From an uncultured Collinsella sp. (lineage in GTDB: Bacteria; Actinomycetota; Coriobacteriia; Coriobacteriales; Coriobacteriaceae), in assembly GCA_958403205.1 (NCBI GenBank), contig CATXWM010000006.1, forward strand, positions 28,123 to 92,122: 64,000 nucleotides of DNA, given 5' to 3'. Below are positions 8,270-16,419 of the stretch, in pieces (positions within the stretch are counted from its first letter, which is position 1; each line of letters opens with the position of its first letter). The translations under genes were made by a program, and so were the position numbers. The notes under the pieces were generated by a model, which did not search any database, was not told where the DNA came from, and worked only from the letters and a program-made list of their open reading frames with translations.

Positions 8270-8881
8270 ATGGCAACCAGCAAACCGCGTCTTGATCGTC
8301 GCATCGTTCGCAGCCGTAATGCCATCCTTTCCGCTTTCGAGCGCCTGCTCATGGAAAAGCCGCTGGCAGACATTACGGTGAGTGCCATCGCGCGCGAGGC
8401 CAATGTCGACCGCAAAACCTTCTACGTTCACTTTGGTACAGTTGACGGCCTGCTCGATGCCATTGCCGTCGATGTGGTGGAGATGATTGTCGACTCGGTC
8501 GAGAAAACGCTTGCTTCCATGGACGGCGACACCAATGAGCGCGCCCTGGGCGCGGCGGCGACCTTCTTTAAAACCGTTAATGAGGCACTGTGCAACAACC
8601 TGGTGCTTAATCGTCAGCTGATCGAGAACATTCCGCTCGACGACTTTATGGCTCGCCTGCGCGAACCGCTCGAGCACGAGATTGCCGAGCGCGATCTGCT
8701 GCCCCAAGGTCTCAAGGACGAGATGTTCGACTACTATCTGGCGTTTTTGCTGTCGGGTATTATCGGTATCTATCGCACGTGGGCGCTGTCTGACGGCTCG
8801 GTTCCTATCGAGCGCGTCTCTGAGGTCGCCAACGATCTGACTCTCAACGGTCTGTCGAGTCTGGAATCTCGCTTCGAATAG
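8270..8881 (+). CDS. TetR/AcrR-family transcriptional regulator
   Basis: The 203-residue protein has an N-terminal TetR helix-turn-helix (ITVSAIAREANVDRKTFYVHF at about 33-53). An all-helical ligand domain of the size typical for this family follows. ATG 8270 follows gaaggga. The next gene is a convergent radical SAM protein, and the upstream inverted repeat at 8203-8226 suggests autoregulation. No ligand or target can be assigned; the membrane protein upstream is a possible target. Confidence 0.85.
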   Translation: MATSKPRLDRRIVRSRNAILSAFERLLMEKPLADITVSAIAREANVDRKTFYVHFGTVDGLLDAIAVDVVEMIVDSVEKTLASMDGDTNERALGAAATFFKTVNEALCNNLVLNRQLIENIPLDDFMARLREPLEHEIAERDLLPQGLKDEMFDYYLAFLLSGIIGIYRTWALSDGSVPIERVSEVANDLTLNGLSSLESRFE

Positions 8882-8905
8882 CATCGATAATTCAATAACT
8901 TATAG

Positions 8906-8974
8906 AAGTTGCGGTGGAATAGGGATTGTTTTGGTTATTGGAAGGCCGTTCTGATCCCTATTTCACCGCAACTT
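8906..8974. repeat. Palindromic repeat family A, copy 2
   Basis: Arms aagttgcggtggaataggga and tccctatttcaccgcaactt differ by one mismatch. They lie between the TetR gene and the bidirectional terminator that follows. Confidence 0.8.
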
Positions 8975-8997
8975 AGTAAAACTGTTTTGATGGTAAG

Positions 8998-9045
8998 GCG
9001 GAGCAGCCTCGAAGCTTATCTTCGAGACTGCTCCGCTTCATTTCT
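8998..9045. terminator. Bidirectional terminator between convergent genes
   Basis: A long stem (gcggagcag..ctcgaag / cttcgag..ctgctccgc, with small bulges) lies between the TetR gene and the opposed radical SAM gene. A T-containing tail, ttcattt, follows on the plus side. Confidence 0.65.
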
Positions 9046-9069
9046 GAGCGTTTGCCATGTAGGGCAGCA

Positions 9070-10503
9070 TTAATCGCCGTTTTTGAGTGTGCTGCCCTGT
9101 TTTTCGAACTTGTGCATGTCGCTATCGGCCATACCCTGCGACTTGTCCTCGTGACGCTTGGCGTATAGCGGATCGTCGGAGTCGTTCCAGATGCGGTCGG
9201 CGACGGGTGACCATGCCTCGGCGGCAGCCTGGGTCTTTTCGCGCAGCTGCTCGGGTGACTCCTTCTCGATTAGGTCGGTGCTCATTGCGTCACTCTCGGC
9301 GACCAGTTTGGGCAGCACGTCGGGATTCTCGAGCATGGGGCATGGTTTGAGGTAGTTGTCGTTGAACGGCATGTTTTCGTAGTACTTCATAAAGAGGGGA
9401 GAGCGCAGCGCGTCGAGTAAGCTCACATCGTGGATGTTGGCGTTTGAGTAGTGGATGAACACGCACGGCTCCACGTCTCCGGCGGCGTTGATGTGCAGGT
9501 AGCGGCGACCTCCGGCGATACACCCGCCTACAAACTCGCCGTCGTTTTGAAAGTCGAGCGTAAACAGCGGCTTCTTCTCGCGCATTTTGCGGATAAAGTG
9601 ATACATGTGCTCGCGCTGCTCGGGCGTGGGCATGAGCTCGGGGGTTGCGTTGCGGCCAACCGGCATAAAGTGGAAGTACCAGCAGAAGAGTGCTCCCTCG
9701 CCGATCATCCAGTCCATGTTCTCCTCGGTAGCAACCGTATCGGCATTGGCGCTTGTCCAACAGGTGGAGATACCAAACGGTAAGTCGCGCTCGCGCAGGA
9801 GTTTCATGGCGTGCTCGATCTTTGCGTAGGTACCTTCGCCGCGACGGGCGTCGGTTGTGTGCTCATTGCCCTCGGCGCTGATGGCGGGGACAAAATTACC
9901 TACGCGAATCATGTCGTCGCAGAAGGCCTCGTCGATCAGCGTGGAGTTGGTAAAGCAGAGAAACGCGCAGTCCTGATGTTTTTCGCAAATTCTGATTAGG
10001 TCCTGCTTGCGGACGAGCGGCTCGCCGCCGGTATAGATGTAGATATGCGTACCGAGCTCTTTGCCCTGCGTAACGATAGAGTCGATGTCTTCGAACGAGA
10101 GATTCTGCTTGTAGCCGTACTCAGCGGCCCAGCAGCCCGTGCAATGCAGGTTGCAGGCGCTCGTGGGATCGAGCAGGATGGCCCACGGAACGTTGCACTG
10201 GTACTTTTCGCGGTTCTTTTCCTGCTCTGGCCAAGCAAGCAGGTTGGCGTCGACAATGAGGGTCTTAAGCAGCTTGGTTCGCATCTGGGGATTAAGGCTG
10301 AACACACGCATGATCAGGTCATACCAATTGCCGCGGCTCTTGATGACATTGGTGAATGCCTCTCGCTGTACAGGAAATACGCGATTGGGGACCAGCTTGT
10401 TCACGAGGTCCATGATTTTGTCGATGTTTTCTTGCGGGTTGTCGTCGAGATAATCGATGAGCTTGTTGAGCGCTGCACGCTCTGCTGACTGTGTAAGCGA
10501 CAT
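9070..10503 (-). CDS. Radical SAM protein with C-terminal twitch/SPASM-like region
   Basis: The CNLHCTGC motif at residues 117-124 is the CxxxCxxC cluster-binding signature of radical SAM enzymes, and YTGGEPL follows. A later cysteine-bearing segment (FVGGCIAGGRRYLHI, VEPCVFIHYS, LKPCPMLENP) may hold an auxiliary cluster. The N-terminal 100 residues are a helical extension. The product is 477 residues with start ATG 10503, which has gaaagga at good spacing; ATG 10509 is too close. The reaction is unknown. Peptide- or cofactor-modifying relatives share this layout, but no substrate peptide is visible beside it. Confidence 0.8.
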   Translation of the reverse strand: MSLTQSAERAALNKLIDYLDDNPQENIDKIMDLVNKLVPNRVFPVQREAFTNVIKSRGNWYDLIMRVFSLNPQMRTKLLKTLIVDANLLAWPEQEKNREKYQCNVPWAILLDPTSACNLHCTGCWAAEYGYKQNLSFEDIDSIVTQGKELGTHIYIYTGGEPLVRKQDLIRICEKHQDCAFLCFTNSTLIDEAFCDDMIRVGNFVPAISAEGNEHTTDARRGEGTYAKIEHAMKLLRERDLPFGISTCWTSANADTVATEENMDWMIGEGALFCWYFHFMPVGRNATPELMPTPEQREHMYHFIRKMREKKPLFTLDFQNDGEFVGGCIAGGRRYLHINAAGDVEPCVFIHYSNANIHDVSLLDALRSPLFMKYYENMPFNDNYLKPCPMLENPDVLPKLVAESDAMSTDLIEKESPEQLREKTQAAAEAWSPVADRIWNDSDDPLYAKRHEDKSQGMADSDMHKFEKQGSTLKNGD

Positions 10504-10561
10504 GGGCATATCCTTTCACGTGTGCCTTGTGTGTGATAATACCCACTTGTGGATTAAACGA

Positions 10562-10591
10562 AGTATAAAGATTTGCAATGTGTCTATTCAA
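10562..10591 (-). promoter_or_regulatory. Promoter of the radical SAM gene
   Basis: Read on the minus strand: TTGAAT (10591-10586), an 18-base spacer and TATACT (10567-10562), 59 bases before the start codon. Confidence 0.5.
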
Positions 10592-10635
10592 CGAATCAAT
10601 TTGATTTGGGGTGAAGCGTTATAGCGGACGCTCTC

Positions 10636-10657
10636 TAAGTTGCGGTGAAATAGTGTC
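10636..10657 (+). repeat. Left direct repeat of the cobalamin island (half copy of family A)
   Basis: These 22 bases are identical to 32498-32519. They correspond to one arm of the family A palindrome with the variant ending atagtgtc, which no other copy in the window has. The matching right arm of the palindrome is missing here. Confidence 0.75.
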
Positions 10658-10690
10658 AGATGGGGATGCGGACGATTTCTTGGGCCGCGC

Positions 10691-11905
10691 CTAGGCGTAT
10701 CCATTGGAATCTTCCGATGCGCCTTCGCGCGCTCGCATGACCTCGATACCATGTGAGCGCGCGAACTCGACGAGCTCTGCGTTGCGGGCGTTTATGGTGC
10801 CGAAGGCGGCGGGGCACACGATAAGGCGCGCGCAGTGGACGAGGAGCTCTTTGGCGCGGGCTATGGTTTTATCCCCGATCGGCTCGAAGGCGCGCTCGGC
10901 CACGCATTCCGTCGCCAGGTCGCGCGCGAGCTCGCAGTCGATGTCCCCTTCGTGCAGAACGCCCGCGTAGAACGCCTTGCCCTGCCGGATGAGCTGGCGA
11001 AACACAGCCGACCCCGTACCTGCGCCGGCGATGACGAACGTGTGTGCATCGCCGTGTGGGCGCCCAATTTCCACGCTGCCGAAGCGCTCGTTGAAGGTGC
11101 CATGTTGAAGGCCGTAGAGCTCGCCAATCGTCTCGCGCGTGAATATGTCCTCGGGTGCGCCGGCGCGGAAGACCCGGCCGTCCTTCACGCAAATCACCTT
11201 GTCGGCACTTTTCTGCGCGAGCTCGAGTTCGTGGATGGACATGATGACAGCAACATTCCGCGATTTCGCAAGGTGGCGAAGTATTCGCAGCAGGTCGATC
11301 TGGTAGCGGATATCGAGATACGACGTGGGCTCATCGAGCACGAGCACACGCGGATCCTGCGCGATGGCGCGTGCGAGCATGACGCGCTGGCGTTGCCCGT
11401 CGCTTATCTGCATGAAGTCGCGCTCGGCGAGCCCTTCCATATGTGCGGTTTTCATGGCCTCGTCGACCCGATTATGGTCATCGGGCGTGAGTGTGCCCAT
11501 TCGCCCGGTGTAGGGATGCCTTCCCGCCTCTACGATATCGCGGCAGGTGAGGAGCTCGGTCCGGGGGCGATCTGTCAGCATAACGGCAAGGTTCCTTGCG
11601 AACTCCGCCGTCTTCCATCGGGAAATCTCCCGCCCGTCGAGCTCGACCGTGCCGGCAAGCGGTGCCAGATGGCGTGTGATTGTTTTCAAGATGGTCGACT
11701 TGCCCGAGCCGTTCGGCCCGATGAGCGCCACGACGTCGCCCGCGCGAACCTCCAGATCGACCCCTTCGACTACGACCTTCTTGTCGTAGCCCGCCGACAG
11801 GTCGCTTATGCGGAAAAGCGGTGCTCCGTCAGCCTGCGTTTCGACCGGGGTTTCGAGGTTCGACTCCCCTCCGAGCGTTTTGGGCCGCGGCATGAATTCC
11901 CCCAT
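10691..11905 (-). CDS. BtuD/FecE-type ABC transporter ATPase with C-terminal extra domain
   Basis: Powers import of a metal chelate, probably a corrinoid or related tetrapyrrole. Residues 30-270 form the ATPase: Walker A GPNGSGKST at 63-71, signature ISDGQRQ at about 167-173, Walker B LVLDEPTS at 188-195. Residues 271-404 are an extension absent from ordinary BtuD, beginning with VIAGAGTGSAVFRQL and containing AGVLHEGDIDCELA and AAFGTINARN. Similar extensions occur, as I recall, on some archaeal and clostridial ATPases of this class; their function is unknown. The gene starts next to the permease stop; ATG 11893 has a better ribosome site (gggggaa) than ATG 11905. It is the last gene of the riboswitch-led minus operon. 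Confidence 0.8.
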   Translation of the reverse strand: MGEFMPRPKTLGGESNLETPVETQADGAPLFRISDLSAGYDKKVVVEGVDLEVRAGDVVALIGPNGSGKSTILKTITRHLAPLAGTVELDGREISRWKTAEFARNLAVMLTDRPRTELLTCRDIVEAGRHPYTGRMGTLTPDDHNRVDEAMKTAHMEGLAERDFMQISDGQRQRVMLARAIAQDPRVLVLDEPTSYLDIRYQIDLLRILRHLAKSRNVAVIMSIHELELAQKSADKVICVKDGRVFRAGAPEDIFTRETIGELYGLQHGTFNERFGSVEIGRPHGDAHTFVIAGAGTGSAVFRQLIRQGKAFYAGVLHEGDIDCELARDLATECVAERAFEPIGDKTIARAKELLVHCARLIVCPAAFGTINARNAELVEFARSHGIEVMRAREGASEDSNGYA

Positions 11906-12958
11906 CTACCTCACCCGCTTCTTCAACATGAGTGCGATAACCACCGGCGCGCCGAAGATGGCGGTGACGGCGCTGATGGAAAGCTCGACGGGGGAAAACA
12001 GCGTGCGCGCGATCAAATCGCAGCCCGCGCAGAAGATGGCGCCTCCCAAGAAGCACGCAGGAATCACGCGGATGGGCTTCGACGACTTCAGCGCCGACTT
12101 AACGAGATGCGGAACCGCGATGCCTACGAACGACACCGGGCCAGCGAACGCGGTCACGCAGGCGGAGAGCATGCTCGCTAGAAGGACGAGTACCACGCGG
12201 AAGCGTGCGACGTTCACGCCGACGCTTTTCGCGTAGGCTTCTCCCAGCTGGAAGGCGGAAAGGGGCTTCGATATCGCGAATACGCATGCGCTCACGGTGA
12301 TCACCACGACCGCGATGACCGCGACGTCGTTCCAGCTCGAACCCGAGAAGCTACCCAAAGACCAGTTGTGCAGGTTCACGATGGACTGGTCGTCGGCGAA
12401 GGCGATGAGGAAGTTCGTCGCCGACGAGCAGATGTATCCCACCATGACGCCCGCCACGATGAGCATGGCCATGGAACTTATGCGCCGTGCGATGAGGAGC
12501 ACGAAGCCGATGGTGATAAGCGAGCCCAGAAACGCTGCGACCACCATGGCCGGCGAGGACATGGCCTGGTTCGCGCCCAGAAGTACGATCATCGTAAGCG
12601 CGACGACGAACTTTGCGCCCGAGGAGACGCCCAAGATGAACGGGTCGGCGATGGGGTTGTTGAAAAACGTCTGCAGCAGGAACCCGGAGAGCGAAAGTGC
12701 CCCGCCGAGAAGCACGGCTGAAAGCACGCGCGGCAGGCGAATCTCCCAGATGACTTGGCTTTCCATGGAATTGGCCGCGCCGCCCGAAAGGATGCCGGGG
12801 ATGTGGTCTGCGGGCACGAGCACGCTCCCGATGCACAGGTTGGCCCCGACGAGCACGATGAGGACAACAGCGAGCAGCGCCGTCACGACGCGACACCGCG
12901 CGGCGCGCCCCGATTCGTCGTATGTCATGGAAAACCGGCTTCTCATGACGCTAGCCAA
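11906..12958 (-). CDS. BtuC/FecCD-type ABC transporter permease
   Basis: The 350-residue, highly hydrophobic protein carries family signatures: IWEIRLPRVL, GGALSLSGFLLQ and NNPIADPFILGVSSGAKF near the N-terminus, AFAGPVSFVGIAVPHL near the C-terminus. It forms the channel for a siderophore-, heme- or corrinoid-like ligand delivered by the lipoprotein encoded upstream. Its start overlaps that gene by 8 bases and its stop abuts the ATPase gene. The riboswitch and flanking cbi genes favour a corrinoid or cobalt-linked substrate over iron. Confidence 0.88.
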   Translation of the reverse strand: MASVMRSRFSMTYDESGRAARCRVVTALLAVVLIVLVGANLCIGSVLVPADHIPGILSGGAANSMESQVIWEIRLPRVLSAVLLGGALSLSGFLLQTFFNNPIADPFILGVSSGAKFVVALTMIVLLGANQAMSSPAMVVAAFLGSLITIGFVLLIARRISSMAMLIVAGVMVGYICSSATNFLIAFADDQSIVNLHNWSLGSFSGSSWNDVAVIAVVVITVSACVFAISKPLSAFQLGEAYAKSVGVNVARFRVVLVLLASMLSACVTAFAGPVSFVGIAVPHLVKSALKSSKPIRVIPACFLGGAIFCAGCDLIARTLFSPVELSISAVTAIFGAPVVIALMLKKRVR

Positions 12959-14522
12959 GCTTCCTCAGATAATGGAAGTCGCTCGCGTCATCGCCGGTGA
13001 ACGCCCCGTGCAGCTCGTCGATAATGTCAGCGGTAGAAGTCATCTGCTGGTACATGTCGGCGCTTGTGACCCAGACGTTGCCGTTCTTTACAGCTTTGAA
13101 CTGCGACAATAGCGCGTTTTTGCCTACGAAGTCTTTCAAGGTGGCAACCGATTCGTCGATGGTGCCGTTGTAGACGATGATGTCGGCATCCTTCGTCGTC
13201 GCGTAGAAGCGCTCCATTTCGAGCGTTACTGACGAACCTGACGTCGACGCCGTCTGCGCGTCATCGAGCGCGTAGTTGCCGCCTGCAAGCTCGATCATCT
13301 GCGCCACGTAGTCGCCCGCCCGCCGCGTGACGGCGGCCCCGTTCGAGTTAATGTAGAAATACGCCACGGTTTTACCTGACGACGCGAGCCTCGACGTTTG
13401 CTCGACGCGGGCCTTCTGCTCGTTGAACAGGTGCGCGGCTTCGTCTTCCTTGTCGAACAGGACGCCGAAAAGCTTAATCCACTCGACGCGCCCGAGTGCT
13501 TCGGGCTCGCTCGACGACTGTTCGGTGAGCACGACGAGCCCGAGCTTCTGCAGCTTTTCCTTCACATCGGGCGTGTGGTTGATCATGGTGTTCTCGATGG
13601 CGAGCGTGCAGCCCGAGGCCGATATTCGCTCGTAGTCGGGCGCGCTGTACTTGCCGCCGTAGGCGATCGCCCCACTTTCGAGCGCGCTTTTGAAGCCCGC
13701 GACCGAGCAATCGTTAGCCTTCGTGCCCGACATGATGATATTGTCGTTTGCATCGAGCGCGTCGACCAGACACATCGTCGCCGACGACACGAGGTACACC
13801 TTGTCGGCGGGGCGCCTTATGACCGCGATGTCGGAGCTCAACCCATCAGGTACCTTCGCATCTTGCGGCACCACGAGGAAGCGCTCCCCGTTCGAAACGC
13901 AGATAAGCCGCAGGCCGCCTTCGAACTCGTCGACAGTGAAGTGCTTGGCGTATTCAAGCTGAAGCGCCCCCGTCGGCTCCCAGCCGCAGCCCAAATCGGC
14001 GTTGTGGAAGTCAGCCGCGGCGCTTGAAGCCGTTCCCGCAGGGGAGCCGCCGCTTGCATCGTCGCCCGTTTTCTCCTTCATGGTGGATGAGTCGAAGTGG
14101 AGCGTGTATTCGATGGTGTGCGGCGTCGACATGGCGACGGTCTCGGCCGACACGGCGATGTCCTCGTCGAGCGTGACGGGTATCTCGAACGTGGAGTTGC
14201 CGCCGTCGTTTACGGGCGCGTAGTCCACGCCGTCGACGGTCATCTTGTCGTAGTTCGAACTCGACCAGGTGATGGTCGCGGTGTAGGTGTCGCCAGCCTT
14301 CACAATTTTGGTGGGTGAGGCGATACTTGCGCGCCCTGACCCGCCGGAAAGCGAGACACTCACAGTGTATTCCTGAGAGCCTGCCATATCACCGGTCGCG
14401 TTCGGGCTCGCACTGCACCCCGCGAAGGGAAGCGCGAGCAGGGCGACGAGAACGCAGGCGATCGCGCGCGCCGCGATGCTGCGGCGCTTCCTGCTTTCCC
14501 CCTTGGGAAGAATCGACCGCAT
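12951..14522 (-). CDS. Substrate-binding lipoprotein of the ABC importer, with N-terminal beta-rich domain
   Basis: Residues 1-36 are a lipoprotein signal ending in LPFAGC36. Residues about 50-145 form a beta-rich module (TVSVSLSGGSGRAS, WSSSNYDKM, then PVTLDEDIAV). It resembles the NEAT-like surface domains that bind heme or other tetrapyrroles; this is an impression, not a search result. Residues about 175-515 look like a class III periplasmic binding protein (IENTMINHTPDVKEKLQKLG, IVYNGTIDES). At 523 residues it is longer than ordinary BtuF because of the added module. It lies in one operon with cbiK, a second lipoprotein, the permease and the ATPase. Confidence 0.78.
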   Translation of the reverse strand: MRSILPKGESRKRRSIAARAIACVLVALLALPFAGCSASPNATGDMAGSQEYTVSVSLSGGSGRASIASPTKIVKAGDTYTATITWSSSNYDKMTVDGVDYAPVNDGGNSTFEIPVTLDEDIAVSAETVAMSTPHTIEYTLHFDSSTMKEKTGDDASGGSPAGTASSAAADFHNADLGCGWEPTGALQLEYAKHFTVDEFEGGLRLICVSNGERFLVVPQDAKVPDGLSSDIAVIRRPADKVYLVSSATMCLVDALDANDNIIMSGTKANDCSVAGFKSALESGAIAYGGKYSAPDYERISASGCTLAIENTMINHTPDVKEKLQKLGLVVLTEQSSSEPEALGRVEWIKLFGVLFDKEDEAAHLFNEQKARVEQTSRLASSGKTVAYFYINSNGAAVTRRAGDYVAQMIELAGGNYALDDAQTASTSGSSVTLEMERFYATTKDADIIVYNGTIDESVATLKDFVGKNALLSQFKAVKNGNVWVTSADMYQQMTSTADIIDELHGAFTGDDASDFHYLRKLG

Positions 14523-14526
14523 GGCG

Positions 14527-15060
14527 TTACTTCAGTGCGTCGGCGCGCAGATCGACGCCGGCGGATTCGAACACGAGCGTGCGGTCGTACCACCGCTCCC
14601 TTTTAATGCTCCACGCGGCGCAGTCGGTGTCCTCGTCGAGCGCTTCAACGGGCACGTCGTAGGTGTACTTGCCTTCCGCGTTTTCCACATAGGGGATGAA
14701 GTCGGCCTCGCTCGCGGCGGCAGCCTCGTCGCCCGTGCCCATGAAGAGCTTGCCGTAGCCCGTGCCGGAAAGCGTCATCACGCAGTGCATGGAGCCGTTT
14801 TCCACGATGAGCTGGGCGTCCACAATCCTGAACATGCTTGAGCTGGAATCTACGGTGATCGGATAGGTGCCGTCGGCCACCTTGTCGGCGGTGATGGGGG
14901 CAGCGCTTGCGCCCTCGGGTGCATCGGCCACCTGTTCGGTCTTTTCCTGGGAATCGGCATCGCTTGCCTTTGCGCTGTCGCTTGAATTTCCGGCGCAGCC
15001 GGCGAGCGAGAACGCGAGAAGCGCCGCCGACAGGGCGAAGACGAGGGTTTTCTTCAACAA
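14527..15060 (-). CDS. Small lipoprotein with a similar beta-rich domain
   Basis: A lipoprotein signal MLKKTLVFALSAALLAFSLAGC ends at Cys22 if translation starts at TTG 15060 (15057 is also possible). The only ATG upstream would place about 33 non-signal residues first. aaagga lies about 9 bases before the TTG. After an acidic Ser/Asp linker, the domain shows GTYPITVDSSSSMFRIV, MTLSGTGYGKLF and CAAWSIKRERWYDRTLVF. The pattern resembles the module at the front of the neighbouring binding protein. It ends 4 bases before that gene. It probably captures the ligand at the cell surface and hands it on. Confidence 0.65.
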   Translation of the reverse strand: MLKKTLVFALSAALLAFSLAGCAGNSSDSAKASDADSQEKTEQVADAPEGASAAPITADKVADGTYPITVDSSSSMFRIVDAQLIVENGSMHCVMTLSGTGYGKLFMGTGDEAAAASEADFIPYVENAEGKYTYDVPVEALDEDTDCAAWSIKRERWYDRTLVFESAGVDLRADALK

Positions 15061-15122
15061 GGAGGGGTTCCTTTCAATCGGTTCGACTTCCCGCGCCGTG
15101 CGGTAGGCGGGCGGGACGCGAA

Positions 15123-15169
15123 TGCAACGGGCATGCGCCGTCGGTCGGGGAAGGCGCATGCCCGTTGCA
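15123..15169. repeat. Perfect 17-bp inverted repeat between cbiK and the lipoprotein gene
   Basis: Arms tgcaacgggcatgcgcc (15123-15139) and ggcgcatgcccgttgca (15153-15169) flank a 13-base loop. No U-run follows on either strand. In the transcript it would form a very stable hairpin just after cbiK, possibly a processing or stabilising element. Confidence 0.7.
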
Positions 15170-15204
15170 CGGGGACGCGACCGGCGCCCCCGTGCGCGGC
15201 GAGT

Positions 15205-16131
15205 TTACAGCTTGGCGATGGCGTCGTCCACGTGCGAGACGTAGATGTCGTCGACCGCGACGTTCTGTCCCAGACCCTGGAGCAGGCACGTCACTTCGAA
15301 GCCGGCGGCCACGAACTTCGCAGCCCAGCTGTCGGGGTCGGTCTCGTCTGCCATGTCGTTGTTCGCGTGGTCGCCCGCGACCACCATGAACGGCGCGAGC
15401 ACGGCCTTCTTGTAGCCTGCGGCGCTCGCGGCGGCGATAACATCCTCGCAGGTCGGTTCAGCCTCGACGGTGCCGACGAAGAACTGCGTCAAGCCCTCGT
15501 TCTTGAACACTTCCTGCATCTTGGCATAGTCGGCGTTGGAATCGGCTTCGGTGCCGTGACCCATGAGGCACAGCGCCGTCTTGCCGTCGTCGAAGGACGC
15601 CATGTTCTCCTTAATGGCTGCGGCCACCTTCTTGTAGTCGTCGTCGGAGGTGAGCAGCGGGTCGCCGAGCGAGATCTTGTCGAACTTGTCGGCGTACTTG
15701 TCGAGCTCGTCTTTCACGTCGGTGTATTCCAGGCCACCCATGAGATGCGTCGGCTGCACGACGATTTCCTTCACGCCGTCTTCCACGCAGCGGTCGAGCG
15801 CCTCGGTCATGTTGTCGATCGTGATGCCGTCGCGCTTCTTCAGCTTGTCGATGATGATCTGCGCGGTGAAGGCGCGGCGGATGTCGTAGTCCTGCCAGTA
15901 CTTCTCGCGGATAGCGTCTTCGATGGCGCCGATGGTGATGTGGCGCGAGTCGTTGTAGCTCGTGCCGAAGCTCGTGACGAGGATGACCGGCTTTACGGCC
16001 TTCTCCTTTTCACTCGATTTCTCGGAACTCGCGGAGGTGTTGGAGCAGCCCGCGAGCGCGACTCCGGCGAGCGCGAAGGCTCCGGTTGCTGCGGCGCCCA
16101 TGAAGCCGCGGCGTGACATCTGGTCGGACAT
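15205..16131 (-). CDS. cbiK: Exported CbiK-type sirohydrochlorin cobaltochelatase (Tat lipoprotein)
   Basis: CbiK inserts cobalt into sirohydrochlorin at the start of the anaerobic cobalamin pathway. The core shows the family motifs LVTSFGTSY, RRAFTAQII, VVQPTHLMGG and the two metal-ligand regions MGHGTEAD (His192) and VAGDHANNDM (His255). The N-terminus is a Tat signal (SRRGFM, arginines 7-8) followed by a lipobox ALAGC with Cys29. The enzyme should therefore sit outside the membrane as a lipoprotein, unlike cytoplasmic CbiK. Periplasmic CbiK proteins are known in Desulfovibrio. ATG 16131 has aggaaagg upstream. It is the first gene after the cobalamin riboswitch and leads the importer operon. 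A metal-removing or ligand-processing role outside the cell is an alternative. Confidence 0.85.
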   Translation of the reverse strand: MSDQMSRRGFMGAAATGAFALAGVALAGCSNTSASSEKSSEKEKAVKPVILVTSFGTSYNDSRHITIGAIEDAIREKYWQDYDIRRAFTAQIIIDKLKKRDGITIDNMTEALDRCVEDGVKEIVVQPTHLMGGLEYTDVKDELDKYADKFDKISLGDPLLTSDDDYKKVAAAIKENMASFDDGKTALCLMGHGTEADSNADYAKMQEVFKNEGLTQFFVGTVEAEPTCEDVIAAASAAGYKKAVLAPFMVVAGDHANNDMADETDPDSWAAKFVAAGFEVTCLLQGLGQNVAVDDIYVSHVDDAIAKL

Positions 16132-16244
16132 GGTTTTTCCTTTCCTCGGTTTGCCGGTCCCCCGGCGACAGTTGCTTGTCGGCACAAGCGAAAGAAAAGC
16201 GCGCCCCTCGGGGTTCACAAGGAGCTAACGCCACGGCGATGCCG

Positions 16245-16375
16245 TGAGGAAAAGGCGAAGCAGTCTGGCTTGGGGCGCGAGGCGGTTCGCCCGCGCGTCC
16301 TATACAGTAATGTCCCTTGCCCAGGATTCCCACCTGGTTCCCTCCGCAAGCCAGCGCGGGCTGTGCGGGCGCCGC
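16245..16375 (-). ncRNA. Cobalamin riboswitch
   Basis: Read on the minus strand, conserved blocks appear in the correct order. GGGAACC and GGTGGGAATCC lie at about 16345-16321. GGACATTACTGTA lies at about 16317-16303. A B12-box-like AAGCCAGACTGC lies at about 16272-16259. It precedes cbiK by about 115 bases, and a cacggc-atc-gccgtg hairpin follows at about 16232-16246. The B12 box differs somewhat from consensus. It should lower expression of cbiK and the importer when adenosylcobalamin is plentiful. Confidence 0.75.
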
Positions 16376-16389
16376 GCCGGTCATTTCCT

Positions 16390-16419
16390 TTTATCCGATT
16401 GTCATATGCTCGTTGCCAA
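16390..16419 (-). promoter_or_regulatory. Promoter of the riboswitch-cbiK operon
   Basis: On the minus strand, TTGGCA (16419-16414), an 18-base spacer and GATAAA (16395-16390) would start transcription just before the riboswitch. The divergent cbiF operon has no equally good promoter and no second riboswitch in 16430-16588. Confidence 0.45.

Noticed and set aside
10835..12181. A 448-codon plus-strand frame opposite the importer ATPase and permease
   Set aside because: It is explained by codon bias of the minus-strand genes, is Arg/Ala-rich and has no motif.
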